Shown here: piece by piece, positions 61,584-64,000 of the stretch
Layout of the letters: every line of letters begins with the position of its first letter
How positions within the stretch are numbered: position 1 is the first letter of the stretch
Assembly (NCBI GenBank): GCA_963769605.1
Contig: CAVYML010000009.1
Span: 806,001-870,000 of the forward strand
Source of the DNA: Fen-1254 sp963769605
Lineage (GTDB): Bacteria > Bacteroidota > Ignavibacteria > UBA10030
DNA: 64,000 nucleotides
Direction: 5' to 3'
Position numbers and translations under genes: made by a program
The notes under the pieces: model-generated
Seen by the model: the letters and a program-made list of their open reading frames with translations, nothing else
What the model was told of the DNA's origin: nothing
Databases searched by the model: none

Positions 61584-61700
61584 TTATAACGGATAGCAAC
61601 TGAGCTGCGGCGACGATTACCTTCCGACCGTGTTCTCCCACCAGCCGCTCATGGCCTTGGGAGAATATTATTTACTTCTCATTTGTGTTGCACGTTATGC
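61584..61700 (-). repeat. attC-like recombination site 1 (117 bp)
   Basis: Read on the - strand: R''-like GCATAAC, then TGCAAC and TGAG; at the far end CTCA, GTTGC, a 5-base spacer and R'-like GTTATAA. The arms pair as in integron attC sites, with unpaired bases between the R and L boxes. The centre contains TTCTCCCA/TGGGAGAA. The centre shares 19 of 25 bases with site 2. Starts 72 bases after the stop of the repeat protein gene. Confidence 0.5.
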
Positions 61701-61726
61701 AACAACATTTTTATGCTTCCAGTTTA

Positions 61727-61752
61727 CCCGCCGTCTTTGTGGCGGGCTCTTT
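61727..61752. repeat. Small hairpin CCCGCC/GGCGGG
   Basis: Six-bp stem with an 8-base loop and a C-T-C-T5 tail on the + strand, 20 bases after the stop of the - strand repeat protein gene. It resembles the hairpin at 42305-42323 in stem and loop end (TTTGT). Confidence 0.5.
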
Positions 61753-61771
61753 TTAAAATGGAGGGCGCAAT

Positions 61772-63724
61772 TTATTTTAATAAAACAAGTTTTTTTGTTT
61801 CAGAGTAAGAACCTGCCTGTAATCGATAAAAATATATTCCACTCGACATCTTTGATGCATTCCATTGCCGTGAGTAACTTCCCGCAGGCATTTCTTCAGA
61901 TACTATTATTGCAACTTCTCTTCCTAATAGATCAAATATTTTCAATGACACAAACGATTTTGATGGAAGATAAAATGAAATAGTCGTCGCTGGATTAAAT
62001 GGATTGGGATAATTTTGCAATAATGAAAATGTATATGCCTTTCCGTTAGTAGCTTGTACTCCTGTTATAGAAATGTAAGATACATCCACACTATTTCCAA
62101 TATAATCCATAGAACTTGCCCCGCCATCATAGAACATGTTAAGCCAACCTACATTATACAGAGTAATTTCTCCTCCGTTAGTGTAATCAATATAAGTTAT
62201 GATTTGAAAAGATGAACTTAAAATAGTAAACCTGCCATGGAGAGCATTACCATATTCATCGTAGATGTATATGATGGAATAATCGTTCGTCCAAACGCTA
62301 TCTACAAATGACGATTCATTCTCAGTCAATTCTTCATTAAAGCTATTGTAAGTATAAATAGTTTTAATAGCTTCAAATAAACTGTCATTTTTAAAATATT
62401 CCCATAGAGATGCCAATGTATTCCCATAAGTATCTTTGCTTTGAATATTTAGCTCTGAAATTATCCAATAACCATTGGTGTAAATTTCCGAAGTATCAGT
62501 TAATAGCTGCCTATTGTCGTCATACGTATACGCGTCTCGCTGTGAAAGTTGCCATGCACCGTTAACCAGATATTCAAATATACTTGTTGTCTCATCATTT
62601 CTACCATCAAAAGTATTGATAGATCGATATTCCTCTTTCAATGTTCCATTAGAATAATACAAGGAGGTTTGCATCAATTCATTCCCATTACTGTCGTACG
62701 TTGAGCTATCTTGCCATTGATTACTCCAGGCGCCATTCGTATAATATTCACATTGATCGGTCAATAGCTTTCCACTGCTGTTATAAGTATACGTATAGCG
62801 AGATGAATTTACCCATGTGCCATTAGTGTAGTTTTCACTAAGCTCCGTCAATAGATTACTGTTGGCATCATAGGTACACGTATATCGATATGAATTTATC
62901 CATATACCATTAGTGTAGTTTTCACTAAGCTCCGTCAATAGATTATTGTTGGCATCATAGGTACACGTATATCGATATGAATACACCCACGTCCCGCTGG
63001 TATCGATTTTATTAATATGCGTCAATTGATTTCCATGAGCATCATAAGTCATGGTTGCCCTATAGCCAATAGAAAAAACCCCATTAGAATACATCATCCT
63101 GGAAGACTCCACGGCATTTCCATTGCTATCATACGTTGTGCTGTCTTTCTCAGCAATATCCCATGCGCCCTTATAATATTGTTCCTCAAGAGAGGTCAAT
63201 CGATTCCCCTTGTTATTATACGTATATGTATATCGATATGAATTTGTCCACTGGCTGTTCGTAAAATTTTCATCGAGTTCTGTTAACTGGTTGCCATTCG
63301 TATCATATGTATATTTGGAGCGCGTAGTATCACCGATCACAACAGTGCTGGGATAATATAGGATTGCTGAAGAAGCAGATGCTTTCGATAATCCTTTTGG
63401 TGCAATCGAAGTATGTTGATTCTTGGATACAGCAGCAACTTTTTTAGCTTCCCGTACATCGGAAGACGAAAATGGAATGTTGTGAGCTTTTTTAAATTGT
63501 ATTCTTCGCCTTAACTCGTTAGATAACGACGCCTCTTTAACAATAAGCTGTTTCCCATGAAACAATATTGTATCGGTAGTGACATTTTTCTGCCAGTGCG
63601 GATGTAACGGCTGAGCATAGATAATCTCAGCCAAACACATGGTTGCTAAAAACAAATTGAATCGCTTGCTCATTCTATAAAAGGACAATGGAGCAATTAT
63701 AATTTGTTGGAATGTATTGGGCAT
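61772..63724 (-). CDS. T9SS-secreted protein with tandem 29-residue repeats
   Basis: 650 residues. Signal-like N-terminus (FNLFLATMCLAEIIYAQP), then from about 120 to 495 twelve to thirteen 29-residue units of the form YTYTYDSNGNxLTELxENYTNG, then WxNSYR, related in look to YD repeats. C-terminal type A sorting domain of the type IX secretion system: NYPNPFNPATTISFYLPS, VSLKIFDLLGREVA, YSRQWNASKMSSGIYFYRL and a basic end ETKKLVLLK. AAAGG lies ahead of ATG 63724, which itself is 17 bases after an attC-like site. Predicted exported and attached to the cell surface; function unknown. Flanked by attC-like sites on both sides. Confidence 0.85.
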   Translation of the reverse strand: MPNTFQQIIIAPLSFYRMSKRFNLFLATMCLAEIIYAQPLHPHWQKNVTTDTILFHGKQLIVKEASLSNELRRRIQFKKAHNIPFSSSDVREAKKVAAVSKNQHTSIAPKGLSKASASSAILYYPSTVVIGDTTRSKYTYDTNGNQLTELDENFTNSQWTNSYRYTYTYNNKGNRLTSLEEQYYKGAWDIAEKDSTTYDSNGNAVESSRMMYSNGVFSIGYRATMTYDAHGNQLTHINKIDTSGTWVYSYRYTCTYDANNNLLTELSENYTNGIWINSYRYTCTYDANSNLLTELSENYTNGTWVNSSRYTYTYNSSGKLLTDQCEYYTNGAWSNQWQDSSTYDSNGNELMQTSLYYSNGTLKEEYRSINTFDGRNDETTSIFEYLVNGAWQLSQRDAYTYDDNRQLLTDTSEIYTNGYWIISELNIQSKDTYGNTLASLWEYFKNDSLFEAIKTIYTYNSFNEELTENESSFVDSVWTNDYSIIYIYDEYGNALHGRFTILSSSFQIITYIDYTNGGEITLYNVGWLNMFYDGGASSMDYIGNSVDVSYISITGVQATNGKAYTFSLLQNYPNPFNPATTISFYLPSKSFVSLKIFDLLGREVAIIVSEEMPAGSYSRQWNASKMSSGIYFYRLQAGSYSETKKLVLLK

Positions 63725-63741
63725 TATTACCTTTCTATTGC

Positions 63742-63854
63742 GCCTAACGATTTCTATATTGGATTATTCCTACAATGAGATCGGCGCGCCCGCCTGTATT
63801 CTCCAACAAGCCGTTTATTGCTTCGAGACACGACAATAACCTATTAGTTTATGC
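63742..63854 (-). repeat. attC-like recombination site 2 (113 bp)
   Basis: On the - strand it begins GCATAAAC (R''-like, containing the TAA stop of the preceding ORF) and ends GTTAGGC, an exact match to the integron core site consensus GTTRRRY. CTAATAGGTTATT near the start pairs imperfectly with the segment before the end. The central part CGGCTTGTTGGAGAATAC is related to site 1. The next ORF starts 17 bases later, as in gene cassettes. Confidence 0.5.
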
Positions 63855-64000
63855 TTTTGTTACATTTTTTTTATGCCTTGGCCATAGTCTTCTGAATAAT
63901 TTGCAAATTATCCATCCAAGGATCACTATTGTAAATAGAAAAGCGGTTAGCGGCCATTTCAATTGAGTTGCAAATTGATTGACAGCTTGCAGTTCGTCGA
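63849..64000 (-). CDS. C-terminal end of a membrane protein (partial)
   Basis: The last 49 residues of an ORF entering from the right edge. It contains one hydrophobic helix (WPLTAFLFTIVILGWIICKL) followed by a basic tail (FRRLWPRHKKNVTKA). The stop codon TAA is inside the R''-like box of attC-like site 2. No family can be assigned from this fragment. Confidence 0.55.
   Translation of the reverse strand, partial: DELQAVNQFATQLKWPLTAFLFTIVILGWIICKLFRRLWPRHKKNVTKA

Noticed and set aside
61630..61983. Reading frame on the + strand whose start (VFSHQPLMA) resembles VFSNKPFIA in the frame at 63775-63966
   Set aside because: The resemblance comes from the related non-coding attC-like sites; most of the first frame is antisense to the T9SS protein.

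Overview
Bacterial chromosome segment, most likely from the Ignavibacteria/Chlorobi side of the Bacteroidota (Kryptonia-, Kapabacteria- or Ignavibacterium-like). This is an inference from: a type IX secretion sorting domain with the NYPNPFNP motif (61.8-63.7 kb), an S46 peptidase, several Gram-negative outer-membrane barrels, lipoproteins, a GroES-like protein, and a dcw cluster lacking ddl. MurE carries the DNPR motif of meso-diaminopimelate-adding enzymes.

Layout. 0-8.9 kb: end of a methyltransferase, a papain-like protease, a receiver protein, an NtrB/NtrC-type two-component pair (the kinase is frameshifted), a PDZ-only periplasmic protein and a GT-C membrane glycosyltransferase with TPRs. 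9-10.3 kb: pilin-like protein and a cold-shock protein, each with a clear terminator. 10.6-18.8 kb (+ strand): response regulator, hybrid kinase, RodZ-like protein, ligA, an outer-membrane protein, an unknown, a STAS protein and xerD. 19-21.1 kb: S46 peptidase.

21.5-39.6 kb (- strand): complete dcw cluster in the order mraZ-rsmH-ftsL-ftsI-murE-murF-mraY-murD-ftsW-murG-(small membrane gene)-murC-murB-ftsQ-ftsA-ftsZ. It has a promoter and a triple MraZ box in front and a hairpin terminator behind ftsZ. murG is split by what looks like a one-base insertion. These genes make lipid II, assemble the divisome and crosslink septal peptidoglycan.

39.8-60.7 kb: M3 peptidase, AddA/AddB recombination nuclease pair, two tandem outer-membrane paralogues, AmmeMemoRadiSam-type radical SAM protein, methylglyoxal synthase, an apparently dead EEP-fold lipoprotein, a peptidoglycan-hydrolase group (M23, small membrane protein, NlpC/P60), esterase, small unknown, GroES-like protein, a large Ig-like lipoprotein and another barrel.

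61.3-64 kb: tRNA-Pro(GGG), then a region built like an integron cassette array read on the - strand: attC-like site, T9SS-secreted 29-residue-repeat protein, second attC-like site, and the end of another ORF whose stop codon lies inside that site. No integrase is visible; it would lie beyond the right edge. This is the most interesting part of the window.

A second theme is intergenic DNA: degenerate short tandem repeats with a strict 7-bp (once 8-bp) period recur between genes with different consensus sequences, together with two MITE-like palindromic elements.
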